From positions 1 to 64,000 of the forward strand of contig NZ_BANX01000014.1 of assembly GCF_000334455.1 (NCBI RefSeq): 64,000 nucleotides of DNA, written 5' to 3'. Below the pieces are notes generated by a model. The model worked only from the letters and a program-made list of their open reading frames with translations, searched no databases and was not told the DNA's origin. Positions 50,581 to 59,078 of the stretch are shown one piece after another. The translations under genes were made by a program, and so were the position numbers. Position 1 is the stretch's first letter. Each line of letters starts with the position of its first letter. This stretch comes from Gordonia soli NBRC 108243. Its GTDB lineage: Bacteria > Actinomycetota > Actinomycetes > Mycobacteriales > Mycobacteriaceae.

Positions 50581-50586
50581 ATCGGC

Positions 50587-50592
50587 TACCTT
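50587..50592 (+). promoter_or_regulatory. -10 element of a leaderless transcript
   Basis: TACCTT, six bases before GTG 50599, fits a -10 box whose start point is the first codon base. The codon lies in CACGTG (50596-50601), whose complement would be the GTG of the opposite gene. Confidence 0.45.
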
Positions 50593-50598
50593 ACGCAC

Positions 50599-51252
50599 GT
50601 GAGGTTCACCGTGCCGAAGATGTGGATCGCGATCGTGGCGGGCACCGCGGCCGCGCTGGTCGCGGGCTCGGGCTGCGCCTCGAATCGGACCGATCCGGAT
50701 GCCGTGCCGTCGATCACGGTGCCGACCTCGACGTCGGTGGCGCCGCCGGCGGGCCCCGCCCAGCGGACACCGACGGGCACCGAACTGAAATTCGGCGAGA
50801 GCGCCACCTTGCCCGCCGACGCCTTCCGCGCTTCCGGTCCACTGGCGCTGTACACGGTCACCGGCATCGCCAAGGGCGGCGGGGTACCTGAGTCGATCAC
50901 CAAGGGCGGCACACCGTACTTCGTCTACGTCACCGTCACCGCGCTGTCACAGCGACCGACCACGGCCCCCGACACCGAGGGCGTCACCGGTAGTCCCGAC
51001 GGTCGCGCACCGACCCTCACAGTGGATGCCCCCACCGGCCTGCCGCAGTGCGTGAGCACCACGCCACCGGAACGGATGACGCGCGGACAGTCGTACTCGA
51101 CCTGCCTCGTGTCGATCGCAGACTCGGGTACCGACCTGAAACACGTCATCTACTGGGCGGACACCACCGCCGACAAGTCGCTGGACTACAAGTCCGGTCC
51201 GGTCGTCTGGTCCGACGGCACGGCGGCGTCGGCTACACCATCCGGCGGGTGA
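50599..51252 (+). CDS. Secreted Thr/Pro-rich protein, possible lipoprotein
   Basis: From GTG 50599 the protein has 217 residues: a signal peptide with KMWIAIVAGTAAALVAGSGC (the Cys near residue 28 lies in a poor lipobox), a Pro/Ser/Thr linker, and a domain containing YTVTGIAKGGGVPESITKGGTPYFVYVTVTALSQR, cysteines in GLPQCVSTTPP and SYSTCLVS, and VIYWADTTADK. I do not recognise the family. A TACCTT box six bases upstream suggests a leaderless start. It ends inside the convergent SDR gene end with a short overlap of stops. Confidence 0.65.
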   Translation: MRFTVPKMWIAIVAGTAAALVAGSGCASNRTDPDAVPSITVPTSTSVAPPAGPAQRTPTGTELKFGESATLPADAFRASGPLALYTVTGIAKGGGVPESITKGGTPYFVYVTVTALSQRPTTAPDTEGVTGSPDGRAPTLTVDAPTGLPQCVSTTPPERMTRGQSYSTCLVSIADSGTDLKHVIYWADTTADKSLDYKSGPVVWSDGTAASATPSGG

Positions 51253-51982
51253 TCCCGGCCGGGAGGTGATGCAGCGCGGCCGAGATCGGACGCCACGGCC
51301 ATCCCGGCACCGGCACCCATTCGTCCTCGGACTCGACGGCCTTGACCATCGCGTCGACACCGGATTCGGTGTCGGTCAACAACTTGGTCTTCACGCCGCG
51401 GTTGATGTCGGTCTCGATGTACCCGGGCAGCAGCACCGACACCCGGATCGGCGAGCCGGCGAACTCTGCCTGGAGTCCCTGCCCCAATGCCGACAACCCG
51501 GCCTTGGACGCAGAGTAGGCGGCCTGCGCCTTCGGCAGTCCCCGGACGGCACTGATGGAACTGATCAGCACGAGGTGACCGGCGTTCTGCGCCCGGAAGA
51601 TCTCGAGGGCCGCCTCGATCTGGGCCAGCGCGCCCACCAGGTTCGTCTGCACCGTCTCGATGTTGGCCGAGGCCTTCCCCGTCCCGATCGGAGCGCCCTT
51701 CCCGACACCTGCGTTCACGATGACACGGTCGAGCCCACCGAGCTCGTCCCGCAGTCGTGCGAAGGTGGTGGGGACGGTCTCGAGGTCGGTGACGTCGAGA
51801 CGTGCGGTCGCGACCTGCGCCGCGGTCGATCGCAACTCGTCGGCGAGAGCGTCGAGGCGTTCGGTACGGCGGGCGGCCAGTGCGAGCGCCCGACCCTGGT
51901 CGGCGAACCGACGGGCCATCCCCTCCCCCAACCCGGAGCTCGCGCCGGTGATCAGGATCCGCTGACGAGTGGGAGCGCTCAT
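51233..51982 (-). CDS. Short-chain dehydrogenase/reductase
   Basis: The 249-residue SDR has the Rossmann motif ITGASSGLGEGMARRF near residue 12 (TGxxxGxG), NAGVGKG, the catalytic Ser in VLISSISAVRG, and YSASK (Tyr and Lys). It holds the place of Rv0945 beside pgi and the glycosylase. The substrate is unknown. It overlaps the end of the upstream secreted protein gene by about 20 bases in opposite directions. Confidence 0.92.
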   Translation of the reverse strand: MSAPTRQRILITGASSGLGEGMARRFADQGRALALAARRTERLDALADELRSTAAQVATARLDVTDLETVPTTFARLRDELGGLDRVIVNAGVGKGAPIGTGKASANIETVQTNLVGALAQIEAALEIFRAQNAGHLVLISSISAVRGLPKAQAAYSASKAGLSALGQGLQAEFAGSPIRVSVLLPGYIETDINRGVKTKLLTDTESGVDAMVKAVESEDEWVPVPGWPWRPISAALHHLPAGITRRMV

Positions 51983-52108
51983 GCCAGCGAACTTACCGCA
52001 CGGTCAGGTGTGAAGCCCAGGTGTCCGTCGACAATGGCCCGAATCCCGCTGTGTTCCCTTCCATGACAACGGTTCTCGTTGTGACGACGGGAACGCACCG
52101 GTTGCGCA

Positions 52109-52999
52109 CTACTTCAGCAATCGCGACATCCGCCGGTCGGCGAGGACCTTGCCGTCGGTCTGGCAGGTCGGGCAGTACTGGAAGGACCGATCGCTGAAGG
52201 AGACCTCGCGGATGGTGTCGCCGCAGACCGGACAGGGCAGACCGGTTCGCGCATGGACGCGCAGTCCGGTTCGCTTCTCCGACTTCAGCCGCGCGACTTC
52301 CTGCCCTTCCAGACGTGACGTCGCGTCGGTGAGCACTGCGCGCGTGGTCTCGTACAGCGAGTCGATCTGTGCGTCGTCGAGATTCTTGGACGTGGCGAAC
52401 GGCGACAGTTTCGCCGTGTGCAGGATCTCGTCGGAGTACGCGTTGCCGACCCCTGCGATGGTCCGCTGGTCGGTGAGCAGGTTCTTGATACGCGCGCTGG
52501 AACCCCGCAGGATCGCGGCGAACTCGTCGCGGCTCACGGCCAGGACATCGGGCCCCAGGGTGGCGATGCGTTCGACTTCGGACGGGTCGCGGACTATCCA
52601 GACCGCGAGACGTTTCTGTGTGCCGGCCTCGGTGACGTCGAAGCCTTCGCCCGGCAGGCCGCAATGCACCCGGATGGCGATCGGACTCTTGCCGCCGGGA
52701 CGCAGGGGTTTCGGCGACAGATCCTCGCTCCATCGCAACCAGCCCGCACGCGAGAGGTGGACGATGAGATCGATGGTCGGTTCGTCGGCGGGACCGTCCG
52801 GTCCCGGAACGGTGTGGATGATCAGATACTTGCCGATGCGCTCGGACGAGGACACGATCCGGCCGGTGAGGGCGGAGTACGGCGGGTCGGCGGTCTTGAG
52901 CACCGACAGCGACGCGATGTCGACGCGGCGGATCGGGAGTCCGGCCGCTCGACCGTCGACATAGTCGGCGATGGCGGCGACCTCGGGCAGCTCGGGCAT
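52109..52999 (-). CDS. Fpg/Nei-family DNA glycosylase
   Basis: The 296-residue protein begins MPELPEVAAIADYV, with the catalytic Pro2 and Glu3, has the helix-two-turn-helix near NLLTDQRTIAGVGNAYSDEILH, and a zinc finger with CPVCGDTIREVSFSDRSFQYCPTC at about 247-270. It cuts damaged bases such as oxidised purines or pyrimidines from DNA. The length fits Fpg/Nei; which damage it prefers is not clear. The frame extends to 53404 over the CysQ gene, but the MPELPE start fixes the true end. M. tuberculosis has a shortened copy (Rv0944) here, so this looks intact. Confidence 0.92.
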   Translation of the reverse strand: MPELPEVAAIADYVDGRAAGLPIRRVDIASLSVLKTADPPYSALTGRIVSSSERIGKYLIIHTVPGPDGPADEPTIDLIVHLSRAGWLRWSEDLSPKPLRPGGKSPIAIRVHCGLPGEGFDVTEAGTQKRLAVWIVRDPSEVERIATLGPDVLAVSRDEFAAILRGSSARIKNLLTDQRTIAGVGNAYSDEILHTAKLSPFATSKNLDDAQIDSLYETTRAVLTDATSRLEGQEVARLKSEKRTGLRVHARTGLPCPVCGDTIREVSFSDRSFQYCPTCQTDGKVLADRRMSRLLK

Positions 53000-53024
53000 G
53001 TCTCCAGTGTGCTCTAGTAAGGGG

Positions 53025-53765
53025 ATGATCTCCCGTCTTTCCGATGCCGAGCTCGCGGCGCGTATCGCGCAGGGCGCCGGAGAGATCCTGGTCGGGGTGC
53101 GCCACGGCGGCTTGCTCGAGGGACGCCGCCTGGGCGATGTCGGTGACACGATGGCGCAGGCGTGGATCGCCGAGATCCTCGCCCGGCATCGGCCACGCGA
53201 CGCGGTGTTGTCGGAGGAGGCACCGGACGTCGGCGACCGTGCGACCGCGGACCGGGTCTGGATCATCGACCCCCTCGACGGGACCCGGGAGTTCGCCGTG
53301 GGCAGCGCCGACTGGGCCGTCCACGTGGCCCTCACCGAGGGCGGTCGGGTCACCGAGGCTGCCGTGTCGCTGCCCGCGACGGGCGAACTGTTCCGCACCG
53401 ACACCGTCGACGAACCGACCGGTGAGCTGACCGGTCTGATGGCGACCTCGCGTCACGGCGGATCGTATGAAGCGGCGTGGGTCTCGAGCCGGCTGAACCT
53501 GTCGATGGTCGGGATCGGCTCGGCCGGCGCCAAGGCCATGGCGGTGGTGCGCGGGACCGTCGATGCGTACGTGCACTCCGGCGGTCAGTACGAATGGGAC
53601 AACTGTGCGCCGGTCGGTGTGGCCGAAGCCGCCGGACTGCACTGCAGTCGACTCGACGGTTCGGAGATCGTCTACAACCAGCCGAGCCCGTACATGCCCG
53701 ACTTCGTCATCTGCCGCAAGGAGATCCGCGCCGAGATGCTGACGGCGCTCGAGTTGGTGTGGTGA
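53025..53765 (+). CDS. cysQ: 3'(2'),5'-bisphosphate nucleotidase (CysQ), inositol-phosphatase family
   Basis: The 246-residue protein has the family metal motif WIIDPLDGTREFAVGSADW at about 80-98, preceded by LSEEAPD (Glu), and the second motif YVHSGGQYEWDNCAPVGVAEAAGL near 190-212. CysQ removes the 3' phosphate from PAP and PAPS in sulfate assimilation. The ATG at 53025 directly follows AAGGGG. It is divergent from the glycosylase with 25 bases between. Confidence 0.9.
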   Translation: MISRLSDAELAARIAQGAGEILVGVRHGGLLEGRRLGDVGDTMAQAWIAEILARHRPRDAVLSEEAPDVGDRATADRVWIIDPLDGTREFAVGSADWAVHVALTEGGRVTEAAVSLPATGELFRTDTVDEPTGELTGLMATSRHGGSYEAAWVSSRLNLSMVGIGSAGAKAMAVVRGTVDAYVHSGGQYEWDNCAPVGVAEAAGLHCSRLDGSEIVYNQPSPYMPDFVICRKEIRAEMLTALELVW

Positions 53766-53779
53766 CGGTCGCGACCGTC
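53764..53779. terminator. Possible terminator after cysQ
   Basis: GACGGTCGCGACCGTC is a perfect 16-base palindrome overlapping the cysQ stop codon. It has no loop, so a weak hairpin is likely. The following 138 bases to cobF hold no recognised feature. Confidence 0.3.
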
Positions 53780-53917
53780 CGTGAAACATTCCACCGCCGT
53801 GCACCAGACCTCGTGTCGGCCATGACGGAGTCGATACGGTGGGCGTGACGTGACGCCCTCGACGCGCGCGACCGGCAGACCGCCGAGGTGCTGATCCGAC
53901 GGGGTGTCGAGGCCGCG

Positions 53918-54676
53918 TCAGCGCGTCTTGCGGATCAGGTAGATGTCCATGATCCAGCCGAGCCGCGCACGTGCCTCCGATCGGACTGCCGCGATGCGGT
54001 CGCCGACATCGCCGACGCGTCCGCTGACGAGGATCTCGTCCGGGGTCCCGAGGTAGGCACCCCACCAGATCTCGTCATCGGGATGGGCGGTGTGTCGGAA
54101 CGTGAGGTCGGCATCGAGCATGACGATCTGGTTGCCGTCGGCGCCGGCCGGGGTGTCGGGTAGCCGACGGCCCGTGGTGATGTGGATCGGTTCGCCGATG
54201 CGATTGGCCAGGATCCGATGAGCGGCGGTCAGCGCGCTGGCACTGGTGACACCGGGGATCACCTCGACGTCCAGCTCGAACTCGGGACGCTGCTTCAGAT
54301 CGTCGACGATTCGTAATGTGCTGTCGTACAAGGCCGGATCACCCCAGACCAGGAAGGCCACCACCCCACCGTCGGGTACCTCGGCGACGACGGCGTCGGC
54401 GATCAGGGCCGCACGCGCGGCGTGCCAGCGTCGGACCTCGGCGTCGTAATCGACCGGACGGCGATCACGGGGCGGGTCGGCGATCACGACGACGCGATGT
54501 CCGGGAGCCGCATGTCGATCCAGGATCGCGGTTCGCAGAGCCGCCAGGGAATCCTTGTCGGCCCCCTTGTCCAGCACGATGAACACATCGACGTCGGCCA
54601 TCGCCTCGACGGCCTGCAGGGTGATCTGACGTGGGTCGCCGGGGCCGATCCCGATGACCCGCAGGGCGATCCGCAC
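53918..54676 (-). CDS. cobF: Precorrin-6A synthase (deacetylating)
   Basis: The 252-residue protein is a cobalamin methyltransferase: VIGIGPGDPRQITLQAVEAM near the start, FIVLDKGADKDSLAALRT, VAFLVWGDPALYDSTLRI and EVIPGVTSASALTAAHRI. The YLGTPDEILVSGRVGDVGD and MDIYLIRKTR end match CobF. It methylates C1 of precorrin-5 and removes acetate in the aerobic pathway. It lies alone, with an SDR three bases upstream (gap to 54680), apart from other cob genes. Confidence 0.93.
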   Translation of the reverse strand: MRIALRVIGIGPGDPRQITLQAVEAMADVDVFIVLDKGADKDSLAALRTAILDRHAAPGHRVVVIADPPRDRRPVDYDAEVRRWHAARAALIADAVVAEVPDGGVVAFLVWGDPALYDSTLRIVDDLKQRPEFELDVEVIPGVTSASALTAAHRILANRIGEPIHITTGRRLPDTPAGADGNQIVMLDADLTFRHTAHPDDEIWWGAYLGTPDEILVSGRVGDVGDRIAAVRSEARARLGWIMDIYLIRKTR

Positions 54677-54679
54677 CGA

Positions 54680-55510
54680 TCAGGCCTTGATCCAGGGCAG
54701 GCCGTGTTTGCGTGCCGTGAGGGCCAGCACCGCATCCCGAGGGGCGAGACGACGTAACAGGAACACGATCCCGGCCGAGTTCCCCTTCGCATAGAACGGC
54801 TTCGGCTTCGATGCGAGCGCGGCGTCGACGACGACCTTCGCCATGGTCGGCGCATCGATGCCCGCATCCTCGTTGCGGCGCGTCGCGGCGGCCAGTGTCT
54901 CGTACTCCGCCCGGTACGGGGAGTCCTCACCGATGTGGATGCTGCGTCGATCACCGATTCCGGTTGCGATGGTGCCGGGTTCGACGCTGATCATGCGGAT
55001 CCCGTATGGCGCGACCTCACGTCGGGTGGCGAAGGCGAACGCCTTCAGCGCCGACTTGGTCGCCGCGTAATTCGATCGGAACGCAACGGGGAAGCTCGAC
55101 AACATCGATCCGACCATGACCACGGTCCCTCGGCCGCGCTCCCGCATACCCGGCAGCACCGCCTTGGTGAGAGCCACCGGACCGAACACGTTGACCGCGA
55201 ACAGATCTTCGATGGCCGACATCGGCGTGTCCTCGAGCGCACCCGCCTGGCTCTCACCGGCGTTGTTGATCAGCACGTCGATGTCTCCGACCTCGGCGAG
55301 CAACGCCGGGATGGTCCCCTGGTCCGCGTTGTCCAGGCGCACGTAGCGGACCCCCGGGATCGGGTCGGTCACCTTCTCGGGCGCGCGACTGGTCCCGAAG
55401 ACGGTGTGACCACGCTCGGCGAACTGACGTGCCACCTCCGCGCCGATGCCGCTGGATGCTCCGGTGACGAGGACGGTCTGACGATCGGCGGTGCTTCCGG
55501 TTGCGCTCAC
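54680..55510 (-). CDS. Short-chain dehydrogenase
   Basis: The 276-residue SDR has VTGASSGIGAEVARQF, NNAGESQAGALEDTP, a Ser in VMVGSMLSSFPVA and YAATK as the Tyr-Lys pair. The SDGTIATGIGD-like VEPGTIATGIGD fits. It is followed by cobF at three bases' distance, so they share a transcript. The C-terminus reads RLAPRDAVLALTARKHGLPW. Its substrate is unknown; a link to cobalamin synthesis is not expected. Confidence 0.88.
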   Translation of the reverse strand: MSATGSTADRQTVLVTGASSGIGAEVARQFAERGHTVFGTSRAPEKVTDPIPGVRYVRLDNADQGTIPALLAEVGDIDVLINNAGESQAGALEDTPMSAIEDLFAVNVFGPVALTKAVLPGMRERGRGTVVMVGSMLSSFPVAFRSNYAATKSALKAFAFATRREVAPYGIRMISVEPGTIATGIGDRRSIHIGEDSPYRAEYETLAAATRRNEDAGIDAPTMAKVVVDAALASKPKPFYAKGNSAGIVFLLRRLAPRDAVLALTARKHGLPWIKA

Positions 55511-55614
55511 CTGGTCAACCTAGCGCAGCCCGTCGCTGGAGCGACCTACAGTTGCTCCACCACGGGTTCACAGCCCTGGATGTCCCGATCCGACCGACCG
55601 CAGGCCTCCCACAC

Positions 55615-56505
55615 ATGACGACTTCCCCGACGTATACGACAGCAGCGCCTCCCGATCCCGCCGGCAATGCCCTGGGCACCTACCGTGCACTGCGGCTGGG
55701 CATGCCGCTGCTCGTCGGTCTGCTCGGTCTGGCAGTCGTCGCCGACGCCGGCCGGTCGGACTGGTGTTTCCAGACGTCGATCAGCGCGTACCGGTTCTCC
55801 GCGATCAGCAGTGTGTTCGTCGGCGTCGTCGTCGCCCTCGGTGCATGCCTGATCGTGTATCGGGGCAACACCGACACCGAGGACGTGCTCCTGGATGTCG
55901 CCGGGTTCTTGGCATTGGTCGTCGCCGTCGTCCCGACCGGCCGCCCCGGTCCCGGCTGCGCAGCGGTCGTCGACGACACAGCTTCGGCGAGCGGGGTCCG
56001 TACCTCGGTCGCCGCGCTGCTCGTGACCGCCGTCGTCGCGGTGATCGTCGCGTGGTTGCTGCGGCGACGGTCCGGCATCGACCGACGGAGCCGGACCGGG
56101 ATCGCAGCCCGCATCCTGGGCGCCGCCATCGTCGGAGTGGTGGTCGTGACCTTCGCGTTTCCCGACTTCTTCCTCCGGTATGCGCACGGCTACTCGGCGG
56201 TCACGCTGTTCGTGCTGATCGGTCTGGTGGTGGCGTGCAACGCGTATCTGGCTGCACGGCAACACTCTTCCTGGAAGAGTCCGTATGCAGTGGTGTACAC
56301 GACGATCTCGGCAGCGATGATTCTCACCGCCGCTGTGGTCGTGGTCGTCCACCTGTGGACCCGGTGGCCCTACGCGATCTTCGTGGTCGAGGCTGCGCTG
56401 CTCGCCGAGTTCGCCGCCTTCTGGCTCGTCCAGACGAAAGAGCTGTGGAACGTCGACGACCGGCGGTGTCTGATCTCGTCGCAGGTCCCGCTGACGCCCC
56501 TCTGA
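55615..56505 (+). CDS. Multi-pass membrane protein
   Basis: The 296-residue protein has eight membrane segments (starting PLLVGLLGLAVVADAG, ISSVFVGVVVALGACLIVY, LLDVAGFLALVVAVVP, VAALLVTAVVAVIVAWLL, ILGAAIVGVVVVTFAF, AVTLFVLIGLVVACNAYLA, VYTTISAAMILTAAVVVVVH and AIFVVEAALLAEFAAFWLVQ). I recognise no family. A Thr/Pro-rich 20-residue start precedes it. The start was chosen at the ATG before the hydrophobic part; no ribosome site is clear. It is divergent from the SDR. Confidence 0.6.
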   Translation: MTTSPTYTTAAPPDPAGNALGTYRALRLGMPLLVGLLGLAVVADAGRSDWCFQTSISAYRFSAISSVFVGVVVALGACLIVYRGNTDTEDVLLDVAGFLALVVAVVPTGRPGPGCAAVVDDTASASGVRTSVAALLVTAVVAVIVAWLLRRRSGIDRRSRTGIAARILGAAIVGVVVVTFAFPDFFLRYAHGYSAVTLFVLIGLVVACNAYLAARQHSSWKSPYAVVYTTISAAMILTAAVVVVVHLWTRWPYAIFVVEAALLAEFAAFWLVQTKELWNVDDRRCLISSQVPLTPL

Positions 56506-56529
56506 GGCGCCGTGACATCGGGACCTCAG
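56502..56529. terminator. Weak terminator between convergent genes
   Basis: CTGAGG (56502-56507) and CCTCAG (56524-56529) pair across the two convergent stop codons. GGCGCC follows each arm. The stem is six base pairs. Confidence 0.35.
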
Positions 56530-57200
56530 GCGCCGGGTCCGGTGAGCGGCCGCCCCGAATAGCGATCGACGGTCACGAAATCGTGCACCGGTGACCGCCT
56601 GAGGCTGGTCAGCTGCTTCACCGGCTTCCCGATGGGCACGACCGCGGCGACGGCATGCGCGTCCGGCAGACCCAGCAGTTCACGGACCCGAGGTTCCTCG
56701 GCAACCGCCATCGTCGTGAAGGTGCCGCCGAATCCGGCTTCCCGAGCACCGAGGAGGACGTTCCACACGAGCGGATAGACCGACGCGCCGCTCACGAGGC
56801 CCACGCGATCGAGGAATTGGTCCATGGCGGCAACCACGCCGAGGTCGACGGAGACCACGAGCACCACGGGCGCCCGGACGAACGGAGCAGCGTAGGAGTC
56901 GGACAGTTCGGTCGCGGCGATCTGGTCGTCGGTCAGTTCGGTGGGGGTCACCGGATTCCAGGGCTTCTCCCCGGCGTTCTTCTGTGCCGTATAGCGACGC
57001 ATGGCAGGCCGTCCGATGTCGGCGAGCTGCTCCTTGGTCTGCGGGTCGCGGACCACGACGATGTGGGCGCCCTGGCGATTACCCCCGCTGGGCGCGAAGC
57101 GCGCATTGTCGAGAATGCGCCAGAGGACGTCGTCGGGGAGCGGATCGTCGGTGAACTCGCGAGCGGCGAAGGTGGTGCGCATGACGTCGGAGAGCTCCAT
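56526..57200 (-). CDS. Nitroreductase-family protein
   Basis: The 224-residue protein has AREFTDDPLPDDVLWRILDNARFAPSGGNRQGAHIVVV (FMN-binding), WNVLLGAREAGFGGTFTTMAV, and a C-terminal GKPVKQLTSLRRSPVHDFVTVDRY. These match FMN nitroreductases of the actinobacterial F420/FMN type, here with the FMN pattern. It is preceded by a 166-base gap with no clear element. Confidence 0.88.
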   Translation of the reverse strand: MELSDVMRTTFAAREFTDDPLPDDVLWRILDNARFAPSGGNRQGAHIVVVRDPQTKEQLADIGRPAMRRYTAQKNAGEKPWNPVTPTELTDDQIAATELSDSYAAPFVRAPVVLVVSVDLGVVAAMDQFLDRVGLVSGASVYPLVWNVLLGAREAGFGGTFTTMAVAEEPRVRELLGLPDAHAVAAVVPIGKPVKQLTSLRRSPVHDFVTVDRYSGRPLTGPGA

Positions 57201-57366
57201 GACTCCACTATCGCGGATGCGCGGCTTGGACGGACGTCCTCGCTGCGGCGGGCGCGAGGGGGCAAGATAGACGCGGTAGTCTCACATCAGCGTGGCGGTT
57301 CGGGCCGGACTCCGGTTCCCCGCCGGCAGATCCCCCGATCCCCTCAGGCCTGGATCGCCACGCGGC

Positions 57367-57630
57367 TCAACTCCTGGCAGGGATGGGATCGAGGCCGACG
57401 AGTCGTCGGGGTGCGGGTGTGATGCGCCCTCGACGGACGAGCTCACCACCCCAGACCCCCTCGGGCTCACCCCGATCGAGGGCACCGTGAAGGCACTCGG
57501 TCCGCAACGGACACGGTTCGCAGAACGATTTGGCGAGTGCGATGTCGCCGGGATGGTCGGCGAACCAGAGGTCGGGATCGTCGCCCTGACAGGGAGTCGG
57601 CTCGACCTCGACAGCAGGTGCGCGATTCAC
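57367..57630 (-). CDS. WhiB-family iron-sulfur regulator (WhiB7-like)
   Basis: From GTG 57630 the protein has 87 residues. It carries the four Cys of the WhiB iron-sulfur cluster: PTPCQGDD and SFCEPCPLRTEC. GVWGGELV, typical of WhiB, follows. GVWGGE and the length recall WhiB7, but its RGRP AT-hook is not evident (RRGRITPAPRR here). WhiB7 controls intrinsic antibiotic resistance in mycobacteria. The start at 57630 overlaps the stop of the small membrane protein gene (GTGA), so it is coupled. Confidence 0.85.
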   Translation of the reverse strand: MNRAPAVEVEPTPCQGDDPDLWFADHPGDIALAKSFCEPCPLRTECLHGALDRGEPEGVWGGELVRRGRITPAPRRLVGLDPIPARS

Positions 57631-57971
57631 GCCACAGCCAACGAGACCGCCGGCTGGATCAGCACATAGGCACACACCCCGACGATGACGGTGTGCGCGA
57701 CGGCGACCACACCGACTGCGACCGCCATCGTCCGATCACGGATCTGCGCGGCGACCGCGCTCGCGATACCTGCCACCAGCGCGATCGCCGTCCACCACGG
57801 AACAGCGGTGGCGGTGAAGAGCGCAGCGGGACCGGCCGGTGCCGACACCGCGAGATCGCCGGTCACGAGATAGCACAGCGGAACGGAGGCACACACGGCG
57901 ATGAAGATCGCGGTCAGGGCTCCAGCCGCGACGGCGGGTGGGTAGGTGCGATTCGGCGTCGAGACGGTCAT
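57627..57971 (-). CDS. Small three-helix membrane protein upstream of WhiB
   Basis: The 114-residue protein has three hydrophobic segments: AVAAGALTAIFIAVCASVPLCYLV, LFTATAVPWWTAIALVAGIASAVAA and MAVAVGVVAVAHTVIVGVCAYVLI. I do not recognise the family. Its stop overlaps the WhiB GTG by four bases. The 294-base gap before it holds a palindrome (58121-58136). Confidence 0.65.
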   Translation of the reverse strand: MTVSTPNRTYPPAVAAGALTAIFIAVCASVPLCYLVTGDLAVSAPAGPAALFTATAVPWWTAIALVAGIASAVAAQIRDRTMAVAVGVVAVAHTVIVGVCAYVLIQPAVSLAVA

Positions 57972-58120
57972 GACGTCTTCCTGGTCGGGGCGGGACAAGG
58001 GTGTCGCACCGCAAGCGCGGTATGGGCCTGCCGATCCGGAGCGCGGAGCGAACGACCCGCGGTGCGACACCCGCCTCCGGCCACCCGGTGGGATGGGCGG
58101 TCCGGAGACCCGACTGATGT

Positions 58121-58136
58121 TAGACATGAATGTCTA
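58121..58136. promoter_or_regulatory. Palindrome TAGACAT-GA-ATGTCTA upstream of the WhiB unit and TetR
   Basis: Seven-base arms TAGACAT and ATGTCTA surround GA. The bordering GTCTAACATC (minus strand, 58126-58117) recurs upstream of the lipase gene (59490-59499), and GTCTAAC is at 59005-59011. Part of that shared string looks like a -10 box (TAACAT), so it may reflect promoters rather than an operator. Confidence 0.5.
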
Positions 58137-58233
58137 CACATGACACTGTCGTGAATATTCTGTGTGGTATCTCGCATTTCGGTGCCGCATCGCAGCTTTC
58201 CGCGAACCGCGGACAGCGCCGCGCGCAAACGCC

Positions 58234-58258
58234 ACCCTCGATGGAGGGTCGATACACT
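58234..58258 (+). promoter_or_regulatory. TetR promoter with operator-like repeat
   Basis: ACCCTC (58234-58239) and GAGGGT (58244-58249) form an inverted repeat with a four-base spacer. TACACT (58253-58258) follows at once and lies seven bases before ATG 58266. This is a -10 box of a leaderless transcript with a likely autoregulatory site in the spacer. Confidence 0.6.
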
Positions 58259-58265
58259 TGCACTC

Positions 58266-58889
58266 ATGAGCGTCAAGGAGCGGACGTATGCGGGCGTCAC
58301 CCTCAACGCACGCCGTGAAGAACGCCGCATTCGATTCCTCGACGCCGGCCTCGCCGTCTTCGGCGACCACGGCTACCGCGACACATCGGTGTCGGCGATC
58401 TGCACGGCGGCGAACCTGGCGCGCGCCCACTTCTACGAGCAGTTCGGCGATCGCGAGGAACTACTCCTCGCCGTGTACGACCGCATCCAAGAGCAGAGTC
58501 GGGTCGCGGTCATCGAAGCGTTGGCCAACCATCAGAGCGACGACATCGCCGCCCGCACCCGCGCCGGACTGCAGGCGTACGCGCGAAGCATCGGTGAGGA
58601 TCCACGGCGGGCAGCGGTGTCCTTCGTCGAGATCGTCGGCGTGAGCGCAGCAGTCGAGAAACACCGTCTCGACCAACGCGATCAATGGCGCTCGTTCATC
58701 CGCGTCGAGATGACGCGCTACCTCGGCGACGACTACGAGCCGCCCGGCGGATGGGCGGTCGCGACCACGGCGCTGATCGGCGCCTTGATGGCCCTCGTCG
58801 AGCAGTGGGCGACGACGAAGCGGGCACGCCAGCGTCGACTCGAGGACCTCACCGAAGTCCTGACCCGGTTCACGCTGTCCTTGTTCTGA
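58266..58889 (+). CDS. TetR-family regulator
   Basis: The 207-residue protein has the DNA-binding domain at about 17-65: RREERRIRFLDAGLAVFGDHGYRDTSVSAICTAANLARAHFYEQF. The rest is a helical effector domain. ATG 58266 has no ribosome site, but TACACT seven bases before fits a leaderless start. A six-base inverted repeat in the promoter suggests autoregulation. Its other targets are unknown; the WhiB unit and the genes to the right are the nearest candidates. Confidence 0.87.
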   Translation: MSVKERTYAGVTLNARREERRIRFLDAGLAVFGDHGYRDTSVSAICTAANLARAHFYEQFGDREELLLAVYDRIQEQSRVAVIEALANHQSDDIAARTRAGLQAYARSIGEDPRRAAVSFVEIVGVSAAVEKHRLDQRDQWRSFIRVEMTRYLGDDYEPPGGWAVATTALIGALMALVEQWATTKRARQRRLEDLTEVLTRFTLSLF

Positions 58890-58999
58890 CGGCTCTGGCG
58901 GGATGCCCTCACGGGCGCCCGGCCGCCGGCCACGAATGCTTGACAGCGCACGAGTGATTCATGACACCAATTCACTCATTTACTGACGCGGACTATACA

Positions 59000-59020
59000 C
59001 TCACGTCTAACTTTCGTGAG
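59000..59020. promoter_or_regulatory. Inverted repeat CTCACG-N9-CGTGAG before the small ORF
   Basis: CTCACG (59000-59005) and CGTGAG (59015-59020) frame TCTAACTTT. A second pair, GAGTGA (58952-58957) and TCACTC (58972-58977), lies just upstream. Both are in the 189-base gap after the TetR and could be operators for it. Confidence 0.4.
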
Positions 59021-59078
59021 AGAACCAAACGATCGAGGCCTTTGCAGGCCCCTACGATCGCACCGACCAGGAGTCGAC

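Noticed and set aside
57292..57669. Plus-strand ORF opposite WhiB
   Set aside because: Antisense to a gene with clear WhiB cysteines; Pro/Ser-rich composition.
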